A stretch of DNA of 64,000 nt, from the NCBI RefSeq assembly GCF_003471585.1, contig NZ_QRJO01000003.1:155428-219427 (forward strand), written 5' to 3'. Below, in pieces: positions 8,809 to 18,100 of this stretch. Under the pieces are notes generated by a model that was given only the letters and a program-made list of their open reading frames with translations, ran no database searches and was not told where the DNA came from. The stretch comes from Collinsella sp. AM18-10 (GTDB lineage Bacteria; Actinomycetota; Coriobacteriia; Coriobacteriales; Coriobacteriaceae). A program made the translations under genes and the position numbers. How positions within the stretch are numbered: position 1 is the first letter of the stretch; the number at the start of each line of letters is the position of its first letter.

Positions 8809-8873
8809 GTTGCGGTGAGATAGTTCTTGAATTGGCCTTATTGAGGACTAAACAGGAACTATCTCACCGCAAC
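8809..8873. repeat. palindromic repeat, GTTGCGGTG family, copy 1
   Basis: GTTGCGGTGAGATAGTTC (8809-8826) and its exact reverse complement (8856-8873) enclose a 29-base centre containing TTGGCC. Two relatives lie at 15050-15106 and 22015-22079. It sits downstream of the coiled-coil gene stop. Confidence 0.85.
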
Positions 8874-8900
8874 TGCGTTGAACGTTTTTTGGCAACTGGT

Positions 8901-10664
8901 TTACTTGCTCGCGAACAGCCAGATTAGGATGATCACGAGGACTACGGCGACAATGCAGACGATGGCGCCGGTGAATTTGATGCGTGAGTCGCGGGTACGC
9001 TCGCGCACCGCGTCCTCGGTGGCCTCCAGCTGGGCGACTTCTCGCTCGGTCTCGGCGTGTTCGGCTTTGTCTCGGGCCAAGGATCCTGCAAGCGACTCAG
9101 TGATCTCTGGGTGGTCGTGTACCTCGGTCGCCTGTTCGATGATCGACTGCGCATGTGCGGCATCTGCTTGGGCGTTGGCGATGGTCTGCTCCTGCTCGCG
9201 GCGTGCCTTGTCCTCCGCGGCGATCTTCTCGCGCAGTTCGCGCTGACGAGTCGCGGCGGCGGTCTTCGCCGTCTGCAGCTCGTCGCGCGCGGCATCGGCT
9301 TCGGTCGTCACGGCTTGGTGCGCGCGTTTTGCGTCGGCGATAGGGGCTTGAGCCTGCTCGACGGCCTGCTCGGCTGCGGCAAGCGAGTGCTCAAGGTCGG
9401 CGGTGATGCGCGGGACATCTTCTTCGGCTTTACGCAGGGCATCTGCCGTGTCGGAGATCTGCATCGAGAGCTCGCTGGTGCGCACCGTATAGTTGGCGGG
9501 ATTTGCCGAGGGATTGCGTTGCAGCTCGGCATACTCATGGCGCAGCGTCTCGAGCTGGGCGCGCGTGGCGTCGACGGTTTGTTGTGCGGCGGCAATGCCG
9601 GCGTCTCGCTCTGCCTTCACCTTGTCGCGGATGCGCTTGGAATCCTCAAGACGTCGAACGAGGCGGTTGCCGGTCTCGCGCGAGCTCGCCTCGCGGGCCT
9701 CCACGGCATCGAGCGCGGCCTTCAGACGGAGCTCAGTCGCGTTATCCTCTGTCTTCATTTGTTCGAGCTGACCCTTGAGCTTTGTCGCTTTGGAGGCGTG
9801 GGCATCACGGTCAATCTCGGCGGCCGCTGCAGTCTTTTGGGCCGTGGCAATCGCCTGGCGCTGGTCGGCGACGATCTGGTCGTAGCGGCCTGCGATATCC
9901 TGGCGCGTCTCGAGTTCCTCGGCCTGATCGGCAATGCGCTGCTCAAGTTCGGCCAGGTGGGCGCGGGCATCGGCAAGTGCCTTTTTCGCGGCGTTCATCT
10001 CGCGCATGGCCGAGGCGCCCTGGGCGATAAAGGTGCCCACGGCGTTCGCAGTGTTCGAGACAGCGGTCCCCAGATCGCGGCTCGCGGCGGGGGAGTGCGG
10101 GGCAGTCGGGCGAGCGGTGTCGGCAGCGTCCGTATCGGCAGCCTGCGGCACGGCGATATTGCCGGTACCGCCCTCGATCACAGAAAAGCCTGCTGCGTGC
10201 GGGTCGACCGCATCGGCGCCAATCGTGGGATGCTCGAGCTGCAGAAACGAGGGCATGGTGCTGCCCTGGTCGGCAACCGGAGTCTCGCCGGGTACGAAGG
10301 TCGAGGCTGCCTCGGCGGCCTCCTCTTCCTCGGCGTCAACATCAGCGTCGGCCACGGCGTCTTTCATCGCTTTGACGGCATCCATCATGGAGTCCATGAC
10401 GGCGTCGAGCTCTTCTTCCGAAGAAACCTCGATGGGGCCCGCAGCTTGCGGAGCGGCATCCTGTACGGGGTCGTCGTCCTGAGCGGGCGCATCGTCGTTT
10501 TGCTCGCCTGCATCTTCGGCGCCGGGGGTTTCCGCCGTAGCGCTTTCGTCTAAGATGGGGTCGTCGAGGCCAATATCATCGCAGGTCACAGCGTCAGCAT
10601 CTGCAGTGACGTCTGCGGAATCATCAATATGCTGTTGAGTCTGGGGGTCCAGCTCGTCTGTCAT
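8901..10664 (-). CDS. acidic coiled-coil protein with C-terminal membrane anchor
   Basis: The 587-residue protein has three parts. An acidic, low-complexity N-terminal third is rich in Asp, Glu and Ala. A long coiled coil follows (residues ~200-550; repeated Ala/Glu/Arg/Gln heptads such as AELEQRIADQAEELETRQ). The C-terminus is one hydrophobic helix (FTGAIVCIVAVVLVIILIWL) with only three residues after it. This is a tail-anchored topology with the bulk in the cytoplasm. I place the start at the ATG nine bases after GGAG; the ATG six bases upstream is an alternative. No family is recognised. A structural or scaffold role is an inference. Confidence 0.7.
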   Translation of the reverse strand: MTDELDPQTQQHIDDSADVTADADAVTCDDIGLDDPILDESATAETPGAEDAGEQNDDAPAQDDDPVQDAAPQAAGPIEVSSEEELDAVMDSMMDAVKAMKDAVADADVDAEEEEAAEAASTFVPGETPVADQGSTMPSFLQLEHPTIGADAVDPHAAGFSVIEGGTGNIAVPQAADTDAADTARPTAPHSPAASRDLGTAVSNTANAVGTFIAQGASAMREMNAAKKALADARAHLAELEQRIADQAEELETRQDIAGRYDQIVADQRQAIATAQKTAAAAEIDRDAHASKATKLKGQLEQMKTEDNATELRLKAALDAVEAREASSRETGNRLVRRLEDSKRIRDKVKAERDAGIAAAQQTVDATRAQLETLRHEYAELQRNPSANPANYTVRTSELSMQISDTADALRKAEEDVPRITADLEHSLAAAEQAVEQAQAPIADAKRAHQAVTTEADAARDELQTAKTAAATRQRELREKIAAEDKARREQEQTIANAQADAAHAQSIIEQATEVHDHPEITESLAGSLARDKAEHAETEREVAQLEATEDAVRERTRDSRIKFTGAIVCIVAVVLVIILIWLFASK

Positions 10665-10958
10665 AGGCATGTGCTCCTCATCGTTGTTTGTCACCCTATG
10701 ATAAAGTCTCGCGCCGACATCCCGCGCGCTGCAGCAAAGTTTCAAAACGTGTTCGATGGCTCGCGTCGATAGCAAAAACTCGGCCACTTTATCCAGTTTG
10801 TACTTGACAATCCCTTCGCCGAAAGACGTTATGCCGTTCGCCTGCCGAGGCCTTTTCTTTTCACTTGAACCCGTTAAAGTTGCATTTCAGCTTTTGTCGC
10901 GTTTATTTGGATGCGCGCAGTCGGCGGGTGCGCCCGTCGCGATTTGAAAGGACTTTAT

Positions 10959-11759
10959 ATGGGACTTTTCACTGGTAAGACCGTGATCGTCACCGGCGGT
11001 GGCAAGGCCACGCTCAAGGACGGCTCCGCTGGCTCCATCGGCTACGGTATCGATATCGCTTTTGCCAAGGAGGGCGCAAACCTCGTCATTACCGGCCGCA
11101 ACGTTGCCAAGCTCGAGGCTGCCAAGGAATCCCTCGAGGCCGAGTACGGCGTCAAGGTTCTGCCTGTTCAGGCCGATGTCTCGGCTGGTCAGGACAACGA
11201 GGCCGTCGTCCAGAACGTCATCGACAAGGCTATTGAGGAGTTCGGCCGCATCGACGCCGTCGTCAACAACGCTCAGGCCAGCGCCTCGGGCGTGACCATT
11301 GCCGATCACACCATGGATCAGTTCAACCTCGCCATTTACTCTGGCCTGTATGCCACCTACCTGTACATGCAGAAGGCCTATCCGCACCTGAAGGAGACCA
11401 AGGGCTCCGTGGTCAACTTTGCTTCGGGCGCCGGCCTGTTTGGCAACTACGGCCAGTGCAGCTATGCCGCCGCCAAGGAAGGCATCCGTGGTCTGACTCG
11501 CGTTGCCGCCAACGAGTGGGGCAAGGACGGCATCAACGTCAATATCGTTTGCCCGCTTGCTTGGACCGCCGCGCTCGAGAACTTCCAGGATGCCTATCCC
11601 GAGGCGTTCAAGGCCAACGTCCACATGCCGCCGGCTGGCCACTACGGCGACGTCGAGAAGGAAATCGGCCGCGTTGTCGTTCAGCTCTGCGGTCCCGACT
11701 TTAAGTATATGAACGGCGAGACCGTCACCCTCGAGGGTGGCATGGGCCAGCGTCCGTAG
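10959..11759 (+). CDS. short-chain dehydrogenase/reductase (SDR)
   Basis: The 266-residue protein has the SDR nucleotide-binding start VIVTGGGKA...GSIGYGID and the structural motif VVNNAQAS. Its active site is SYAAAKEG (Tyr-x-x-x-Lys), with a serine upstream in VVNFASGAG. The second glycine motif has an insertion (TLKDGSAGSIG), also seen in some enoyl-reductase-like SDRs. It probably oxidises or reduces a small alcohol or ketone with NAD(P)H, but the substrate is unknown. The start follows AAAGGACTTTAT. The stop is immediately followed by the second structured element. Confidence 0.9.
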   Translation: MGLFTGKTVIVTGGGKATLKDGSAGSIGYGIDIAFAKEGANLVITGRNVAKLEAAKESLEAEYGVKVLPVQADVSAGQDNEAVVQNVIDKAIEEFGRIDAVVNNAQASASGVTIADHTMDQFNLAIYSGLYATYLYMQKAYPHLKETKGSVVNFASGAGLFGNYGQCSYAAAKEGIRGLTRVAANEWGKDGINVNIVCPLAWTAALENFQDAYPEAFKANVHMPPAGHYGDVEKEIGRVVVQLCGPDFKYMNGETVTLEGGMGQRP

Positions 11760-11761
11760 GA

Positions 11762-11937
11762 GTTACGGCGTTTTACCAAACGCCGTAACGGGCCGACGCT
11801 GCGCGGGCCGCATTTGGACAATCTGCCGTTCAATTTCAAGGGCGCGACCAGAAGGTCAGCGCCCTTTCATTTCACGGCACCTTGTCTCAAATGCGACCCG
11901 CTCGCTGACGTTGCCAAAATATCGGCGTTGCCGTGGC
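11762..11937 (+). other. structured intergenic element, copy 2
   Basis: This copy has the same plan as 8533-8703. Stem 1 is GTTACGGCGTTT/AAACGCCGTAAC (11762-11789). The outer stem pairs GCGGG and CGCATTTG at 11803-11816 with CAAATGCG and CCCGC at 11888-11901. The inner stem AAGGGCGC/GCGCCCTT (11838-11866) encloses the invariant GACC-AGAA-GGTC. Stem bases differ from copy 1 while pairing is kept, which indicates selection on structure or recent descent from structured parents. The downstream tail TCGCTGACGTTGCCAA is also shared. Confidence 0.7.
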
Positions 11938-11993
11938 TGGTAAATAGCTCCACTCATCGGGGACGTACTTAAATGAGTGCCCGCAGAATGAAA

Positions 11994-12049
11994 GTGGATA
12001 ATCTCCCGTTTTTGGGCTGTGCTTTGGGCAAAAGTGGGAGATTATCCAC
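11994..12049. repeat. palindromic repeat with GTGGATAATCTCCC arms
   Basis: GTGGATAATCTCCC (11994-12007) and its exact reverse complement (12036-12049) flank a 28-base centre with GGGC words. A weaker CACTCAT/ATGAGTG repeat lies just upstream (11951-11979). Together they fill the space between the structured element and the tgt promoter. Confidence 0.85.
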
Positions 12050-12153
12050 GCTCATCCGGTAAGCGTCCAAAAATCCACGCTCACTTGCCGTGTCCCTGCC
12101 GTATCCTCCTCGCGCCAGTTTCTGTCGAGTCGGTGCTTCTTGCGGGTTGCCCG

Positions 12154-12159
12154 TATAAT
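12154..12159 (+). promoter_or_regulatory. probable -10 box of tgt
   Basis: A perfect TATAAT lies 38 bases before the tgt start codon, preceded by a GC-rich CCCG. No convincing -35 box is seen at 16-18 bases upstream. Confidence 0.5.
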
Positions 12160-12196
12160 GGTTTGCGTATGAACCGCAACCAAGGAGTTCCAGTTT

Positions 12197-13336
12197 ATGG
12201 ACCAGAACCTTTTTAAATTCGACCTGATTACCGAGGATCCGACGACGCACGCGCGCGCCGGCGTACTGCACACCCCGCACGGCGACATCGAGACGCCGAT
12301 CTTTATGCCCGTGGGCACTAAGGCAAACGTCAAGGGCATTCCTACCGAGACTGTCAAGCAGCTCGGCGCCCAGATCGTGCTCGCCAATACCTATCATCTG
12401 TCCATGCGTCCCGGCGAGGATACCATCGCCGAGCTGGGCGGCCTGCACAAGTTCATGAACTGGCACGGCCCCATCCTCACCGACTCGGGCGGTTTCCAGG
12501 TCTTCAGCCACAACGATGCCGTCAAGCTCACCGATGAGGGCGTGCGCTTTATCGTCAACGATTACGACGGCCGCCACGTGTTCTGGACGCCCGAGGATAA
12601 CATGGAAATCGCTATGAAGCTCGGCTCCGACATCTGCATGCAGCTCGATCAGTGCCCCGGCTATCCCGCCACGCGTGCCTATGTCGAGCGCGCCGTGGAG
12701 CTGTCGAGTATGTGGGCCGAGCGCTGCTACAAGGCACACACCCGCGATGACCAGGCACTCTTTGGCATCGTCCAAGGTGGCATGCATCTGGACCTGCGCC
12801 TGCGCTCGTTGCGCCATCTGGAGGAGTGCGGCGACTTCCCCGGCTACGGCATCGGCGGCTACTCGGTGGGCGAGGACCACGAGACCATGTTCGAGACGCT
12901 GGCGCCGCTGGCTTCCGAGTACATGCCTAAGCACAAGCCGCGCTACCTGATGGGCGTCGGCAACCCCACCACCCTCGTGCGCGGCGTGGGCGTGGGCATC
13001 GACATGTTCGACTGCGTGCTGCCGACGCGTACCGGCCGCATGGGCACGGCGTTTTCGAGCGAGGGTCGCCTCAACTTCCGCAACGCCCGCTTTGCGCACG
13101 ACGACGGCCCCATCGATCCCACCTGCACCTGCCCGGTGTGCACGGGCGGCTACAGCCGCGCGCTCATTCGTCACATGGTCACGCAAAAGGAGATGCTCGG
13201 CGGCATTTTGCTCTCGATGCACAACATCTACTACCTGCTCAACCTTATGCAGCAGGCTCGTCAGGCCATTATCGAGGGCCGTTACGGTGCATTCGTGAGC
13301 GACTGGATGAACAGCCCTGCGGCGGTGGATTACTAA
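12197..13336 (+). CDS. tgt: queuine/preQ1 tRNA-guanine transglycosylase
   Basis: The 379-residue enzyme shows the Tgt landmarks. These are TPHGDIETPIFMPVGTKANVKG, the substrate loop ILTDSGGFQVFS with the catalytic aspartate, and GIGGYSVGE. A second aspartate lies in FDCVLPTRTGR, and the zinc site is CTCPVCTGGYSRALIRH. Bacterial Tgt exchanges the wobble guanine of GUN tRNAs for preQ1, which QueA and QueH (encoded at 6676-8533) convert to queuosine. The start is set by AAGGAG nine bases upstream. It appears to be transcribed from its own promoter and ends before a strong terminator. Confidence 0.97.
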   Translation: MDQNLFKFDLITEDPTTHARAGVLHTPHGDIETPIFMPVGTKANVKGIPTETVKQLGAQIVLANTYHLSMRPGEDTIAELGGLHKFMNWHGPILTDSGGFQVFSHNDAVKLTDEGVRFIVNDYDGRHVFWTPEDNMEIAMKLGSDICMQLDQCPGYPATRAYVERAVELSSMWAERCYKAHTRDDQALFGIVQGGMHLDLRLRSLRHLEECGDFPGYGIGGYSVGEDHETMFETLAPLASEYMPKHKPRYLMGVGNPTTLVRGVGVGIDMFDCVLPTRTGRMGTAFSSEGRLNFRNARFAHDDGPIDPTCTCPVCTGGYSRALIRHMVTQKEMLGGILLSMHNIYYLLNLMQQARQAIIEGRYGAFVSDWMNSPAAVDY

Positions 13337-13485
13337 GAGCTGCGCGGGCGCTTGCAGAGCGCGGGCAACGGCAAGGGGCGAGCGCCGGCCGGTCATCACG
13401 TTCGCTAACACCGTCTGCGCGACCGATGACCGATAGCTTGCAAGCACTTGATGCATCGTGGGTACCATACCGAATAGTTGATGCT

Positions 13486-13533
13486 CGGGCGGGTGTTTGG
13501 CGCATGGCGTCGACCCCGCCCGTTTTTCTTTTT
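13486..13533 (+). terminator. intrinsic terminator or attenuator
   Basis: CGGGCGGG (13486-13493) pairs with CCCGCCCG (13515-13522), followed by TTTTTCTTTTTC. It lies 150 bases after tgt and only 17 bases before the LOG-family start codon, so it may terminate tgt reads or attenuate the next gene. Confidence 0.75.
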
Positions 13534-13549
13534 CTCGATAGGAGTACCC

Positions 13550-14308
13550 ATGATTAAGAACGAGAATGTCGAGGGCGAGCCTGCCTACGACGAGACGTAC
13601 CGCCGCGGCCCCGTGGTCATGCGCGGCCCCATGATTCCCAAGGACAATACCTACGCCAACCTGCTGGCGCCCGAGGATTCAACCGACTGGCTGCATGCTG
13701 ATCCGTGGCGCGTGCTGCGCATCCAGGCAGAGTTTGTCGATGGTTTTGGCGCGCTTGCCGAGCTTGGTCCTGCGGTGACCATCTTCGGTAGCGCCCGCAC
13801 GCCCAAGACCGATCCGCTCTACAAGGCGGCGCGTACCGTCGGGCGCAAGATCGCGCAACGTGGCGTGGCGGTCATCACCGGCGGCGGCCCCGGCATCATG
13901 GAAGCGGCCAACAGGGGAGCGGCGAGTGTCAACGGCAAGTCGGTCGGCTTGGGTATCGAGCTGCCGCACGAGCACGGGCTCAACAAATACGTGAACCTTG
14001 GCATGGACTTCCGTTACTTCTTTGTGCGCAAGACCATGTTCGTCAAATACAGCTCGGGCGCCATCGTGTTTCCTGGTGGCTTTGGTACGCTCGACGAGAT
14101 GTTCGAGGTGCTCACGCTGGTACAGACGCACAAGGTCAAGCGCATGCCGCTCGTTTTGGTGGGAACCGAGTACTGGCAGGGCCTGTTCGACTGGCTCAAC
14201 GGCCCGGTGATGGACGCCGGTATGATTAGCCCGCTCGATCCGGAGCTGGTGCACATCACCGACGACCTCAACGAGGCCGTTGACATTGCCCTGAGCGGGC
14301 TGATGTAG
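13550..14308 (+). CDS. LOG-family nucleotide phosphoribohydrolase-like protein
   Basis: The 252-residue protein has the LOG (formerly lysine decarboxylase-like, TIGR00730) motifs VTIFGSARTPKTDP, GGGPGIMEAANRGA and PGGFGTLDEMFE. LOG enzymes remove ribose 5-phosphate from nucleoside monophosphates; bacterial members outside plant pathogens have broader or unknown roles. The Glu of the GTLDE motif and the Arg of the preceding motif are kept. The start follows AGGAGTACCC. A strong hairpin with a T-run lies just upstream. Confidence 0.9.
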   Translation: MIKNENVEGEPAYDETYRRGPVVMRGPMIPKDNTYANLLAPEDSTDWLHADPWRVLRIQAEFVDGFGALAELGPAVTIFGSARTPKTDPLYKAARTVGRKIAQRGVAVITGGGPGIMEAANRGAASVNGKSVGLGIELPHEHGLNKYVNLGMDFRYFFVRKTMFVKYSSGAIVFPGGFGTLDEMFEVLTLVQTHKVKRMPLVLVGTEYWQGLFDWLNGPVMDAGMISPLDPELVHITDDLNEAVDIALSGLM

Positions 14309-14340
14309 GGTGCTGTGACTGTTGTTATAGCAATGTGAAC

Positions 14341-14394
14341 GGCATACTGATGCTATTTAACATCAGTATGCCATCTAAACTGGGTATACTGATG
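14341..14394 (+). promoter_or_regulatory. operator of the dinJ-yafQ pair
   Basis: GGCATACTGATG (14341-14352) and its exact reverse complement (14361-14372) form a dyad, with a third half-site GGTATACTGATG at 14383-14394. It ends 26 bases before the antitoxin start. This is the expected position for autoregulation by a ribbon-helix-helix antitoxin and its toxin complex. Confidence 0.7.
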
Positions 14395-14420
14395 TAAAAG
14401 ACGAGGCGAGGAGGTCGCGT

Positions 14421-14720
14421 ATGTCTACTGCAACGGTTAAGCCTACGACGGTTCGCATCGAAGAGGGGCTCAAGGAACAGGCGACTGAGTTCTTGGATAC
14501 GGTTGGTCTGAGTCTCAATTCGTATCTCAACCTTGCTGTTCGGCAGCTGGTAAATCAACGAAAGATTCCTTTTGAGATCGTAGGAAGGGCGGAGGTGCCC
14601 AACGAGGCAACGAGGCGTGCCATGGTGATCGCCGAAGCTCATGAGTTGGGGATTCTGCCGGACGACAGCCCGTCATTCAATAACGCTGATGAGCTTATAT
14701 CATTCCTCGATGAGGACTAG
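14421..14720 (+). CDS. RelB/DinJ-family antitoxin
   Basis: The 99-residue protein begins with a ribbon-helix-helix segment (TTVRIEEGLKEQATEFLDTVGLSLNSYLNLAVRQ, quoted here only as the region of residues 8-42) typical of DinJ. It ends in an acidic tail (ADELISFLDED) that would wrap the toxin. It precedes a YafQ-type toxin by two bases. It should bind the dyad directly upstream and neutralise the toxin. Ribosome binding site: GAGGAGG upstream. Confidence 0.9.
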   Translation: MSTATVKPTTVRIEEGLKEQATEFLDTVGLSLNSYLNLAVRQLVNQRKIPFEIVGRAEVPNEATRRAMVIAEAHELGILPDDSPSFNNADELISFLDED

Positions 14721-14722
14721 CG

Positions 14723-15031
14723 ATGTTTGAGATTAAGGTCGAGGCTCAGTTTAAGGCGGATTACAAACGGACGATGCGCATCCATCCGCAGCTAAAAACC
14801 GAGTTTAAGGCGGCGGTCGCAGAGCTTGCGGCTCACGGCTCGCTTCCCGCGGAATATGGTGCCCACGAGCTTTCAAACCCGGGCGGCAACTACAACGGCC
14901 ACATCGATTTCCATCTATCCGATGGCTTGGTCGATGTGGTCGTTCTCTACTTGCCGCATAAGACTAATCCTGTGATCCGGCTGGTCAGAATGGGCTCGCA
15001 TGAGGAACTATTCCAGGGCCCGCAGGGCTGA
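14723..15031 (+). CDS. YafQ-family mRNA interferase toxin
   Basis: The 102-residue protein is a RelE-fold toxin of the YafQ branch. It has a basic N-terminal helix (FKADYKRTMRIHPQ), the central HELSNPGGNYNGHIDFHL segment and the C-terminal LVRMGSHEELF motif with the conserved His. YafQ cleaves mRNA in the ribosome A-site. It follows the antitoxin gene with a 2-base gap. A palindromic repeat and the convergent TOTE-type gene lie directly downstream. Confidence 0.9.
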   Translation: MFEIKVEAQFKADYKRTMRIHPQLKTEFKAAVAELAAHGSLPAEYGAHELSNPGGNYNGHIDFHLSDGLVDVVVLYLPHKTNPVIRLVRMGSHEELFQGPQG

Positions 15032-15049
15032 TTGCTCGCTTATGAATCG

Positions 15050-15106
15050 CGGTGGAATAGGGATTGATTTGCGGCCGATTGGCCAAAAACGGCCCCTATT
15101 CCACCG
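15050..15106. repeat. palindromic repeat, GCGGTGGAATAG family, copy 2
   Basis: CGGTGGAATAGG (15050-15061) and CCTATTCCACCG (15095-15106) are exact inverted arms around GGCC-GATT-GGCC. The right arm overlaps the last codons of the primase-helicase gene on the - strand. It shares arm sequence with 8809-8873 and 22015-22079. Confidence 0.8.
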
Positions 15107-18100
15107 TAACTGTTGGAGACGTCCCGTTCGTGGCTGCGACCTCCGGTTCTCCTCTTCGCTGGATTTCGCTTAAAAGCTCGGCTGCAACTTCACTGCTTTT
15201 GAAACGGATGCTGCAGTCCTCTTTCTTAGGAAAGGCCAGTAATGGAATAGTTCCGTACCAGACGGTTTCCTCGTCAATTACTGACGCGCACAGGCGTCTT
15301 TCGGCTTTGATGGAATAGTCGACGTTCATCTCGGTTAAAATCGCTTTCACGTCATTGTGCGGAGTCGAGGCAATTGAAATCTCAAGGGCAATCCCACGGG
15401 CGGCTGCGCCTGTGAGTACGGCAGCGAGCTTTGCGAGGCATGCAGCGGATGCGTAGGGCGCGGCAATAAAAATGTTTTTCGTTGCGCGCGCGATGTCATC
15501 TGCTAAGGCCTCCACGGCCCTTGCCGGCCTAACGAGGATGTTTTGATCGGCCCGTTTGTTGTCATTTGCTGCAAAGACTTCATACCCCAGCTTGGCGTAG
15601 GTCTTGAGTCTCTTCTGGTACATGCGCGCGAGCATGGGTATCGACAAATCAACATAGTCGAATATCTCAACCCGCTGCTTGCCCTCGTGACTTCTATGTA
15701 GCCTGCCTGCCTGCTGCGTTATACTGCCGTCCCAAGATATCGGTGTGGCAATGAGCAGAGTGTCAAGGTAAGACAGGTCGAAACCCTCGCCCAGAAGGCC
15801 TTCGGTTGCGATGATAATTCGATGCTCATGCTCGAAGCCGGGAAGGCTGTTCAGTATTGCCTTTCTTTCTTTGGCGTCGATTTCTCCGGTTAAGAGTATA
15901 GGTTCGTGTCCGCGGCTTTGAAGCAGCCTACATAGCTCTTCGGCATGTTTTTTCCTTTTGGATAGCACAAGCGGATGTCGACCGTTTGACGCGGTCTCGA
16001 GGGCATCATCGACAATTGCTTCGTTTCTCGCTGTGTGCGCACACAGGAGATCGAGAACTTGATTAAAGGACGCCCCTGGTTCGTAGGCGGGTAGCCGAAC
16101 TCCGGTAAAACGCGGCCTAACAACGCGCTGAATTCCCTGTTGGATTGCTTGCGTTTTTGGATCAATGACATGGCGAAGCGGGCCGCAGAGCATTGAGAGT
16201 GCTCGCGTGAGTCCGTCCGAGCGTTCGGGCGTCGCGGAAAGGCCGTATACATATTTGGCTGGAGCGGACTTGAGGACGAGCTCAAGCTGTGGTGCGGCTG
16301 CATGGTGACATTCATCACAGATGATGAGGCCGTAATCACGAACGAACTCCTTGGCTATTGGTTCTCCGGTCTGGGGGTCCTTGCTGGACAGAGACTGGAA
16401 TGAAGCAATGTCGATGAGATGGCTTATGGTGGTTTTGCCTCCTCCGATTTGGCCAATGAGCGGAGGCTGCCTTTTACTGATTCGTCCTTTTGGGGTTCGA
16501 ACTGGCTTTCTGTTATCCGTAATGTCGATAAACCGTTCGAGCTGGGATTTCCATTGGGCAATGAGCGCAGTCTTGGGAACGATGACAAGCGTTGGAAGAC
16601 CGATGGCAGCAATAAGATAGGCCCCAATGACGGTTTTCCCGAAACCCGTCGGCGCGGACATGATTCCGTCTTCATAGTTGAGCATCTGTTCGGTGGCAAT
16701 TTGCTGTTCAGGGCGAAGAGCCCCTTTAAATGTCATCACAATTGGATTGCCCGACATGCGCTTGTCTGAATAGTGAGCAGAAGCGCCGGCTTCTTGAAGC
16801 AGCCGCTTGAGTTGAGCTTTACAGCCTCTGGGAATCGCAACGCAGCCATCTCTAAGTTCGCTGAGGTCTATGTACCGCGGTTTGCCGAATACTGATTGGT
16901 GCATTGATTGGGCGCGGAAGAATTCCGGGTTGGCAAATGTTGCAAGCCTGCGAACCTCCATCTGGGCGGCCGGGCTCAGAGATTTTTCGGTTATGTAGAG
17001 CATATCGGCTTGCGTGACGGGTAGCGATGACGGGAAGTCCTGCGGCGTGAGCGGAAGCCGCTTTCGCGGCCTCTGAGAATGTGGCGCGGCGGTGTTTCCC
17101 GCCACTGCAGCTGATATTCCATGCGGTTTATTGTCGATGCTTTCGATTAGATTTTGCACCGTTGCATGTGGAACCAGCTGAATTTGCGAAAGGTAAAGCC
17201 ATTGATCGGGAAAAGGCTCAAATTGCTCGTCAACAAATACACTGTTCCCTTTTCGCTGCGCTTTTCCTTGAAAAGGCAGTGCTATGAGATTTCCGAAGCC
17301 GCCCTCAGGAATGGTGGACTGTGCGGGCAGCATCCGGTCAAAAGCTTCAAAGGTGATTGTCTTGTTGAGCGCCGCCGCTTCGGTGATAAGGCTACTTCCA
17401 AATTCTCGTGCGATCTTTGCGCTGGTGAGCTCTAGGAAGAAAAACCAGACATGTGTGCCGTTACCTGATCTCGATCGCTCGACTGCAGCATCGATTCCAT
17501 GGTTTTTTGCGACAAGCCGAATGGCGTTTGTCGCTTCTTTCCAATCGGCTCCGTCAAAGTCGATGACCAAGACTTTTGTGTTGCTGTCATTATCGAGAAC
17601 ATATTGACCTATGACGTCTCGGAGTCTGTCGTCACTGCCCTTGAAATGGGAGATGATCGCGGTATCGCTCAACTCGGGGAAGACGCGGTTGCCACATTCA
17701 GCGCATTTGGTTTTCTGACGATTTGCTTTGGGACAAATGCCTGACTTCCACTCGTTTGCGCAGACGGGCGTATAGCCGATTCCCCCGTCTTTTCTGCGGT
17801 ACCCATGGGCGTAAACATCTTTGCGGCCAGTAAAGAGATTGCGAAAGAGCTCGAGTTTGTCGCGCGCTGGACTCGCACTGGTGACGATACCCTCGACCTG
17901 CGCCCATCTATCGAAAGATGTGCCAGCTTTCTCCCATTCTTCGAGCGTTGCGTAACGGATGTCTGGGCCATTGCTGCAGATGACGATTTGGCCGTGCAGC
18001 TCAGATACATGAACGACTGTTTCCTTGAATTGGAATACCGTGTCCCCGATGAGGGCGTATTGATGCGTAACGGTGCTCATGTAAATGCCGTTCTTGTTGG

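Noticed and set aside
10804..10832. TTGACA with a possible -10 box before the SDR gene
   Set aside because: The -35 is perfect but the sequence at the right spacing (CGTTAT) is a poor -10, so I do not call a promoter.
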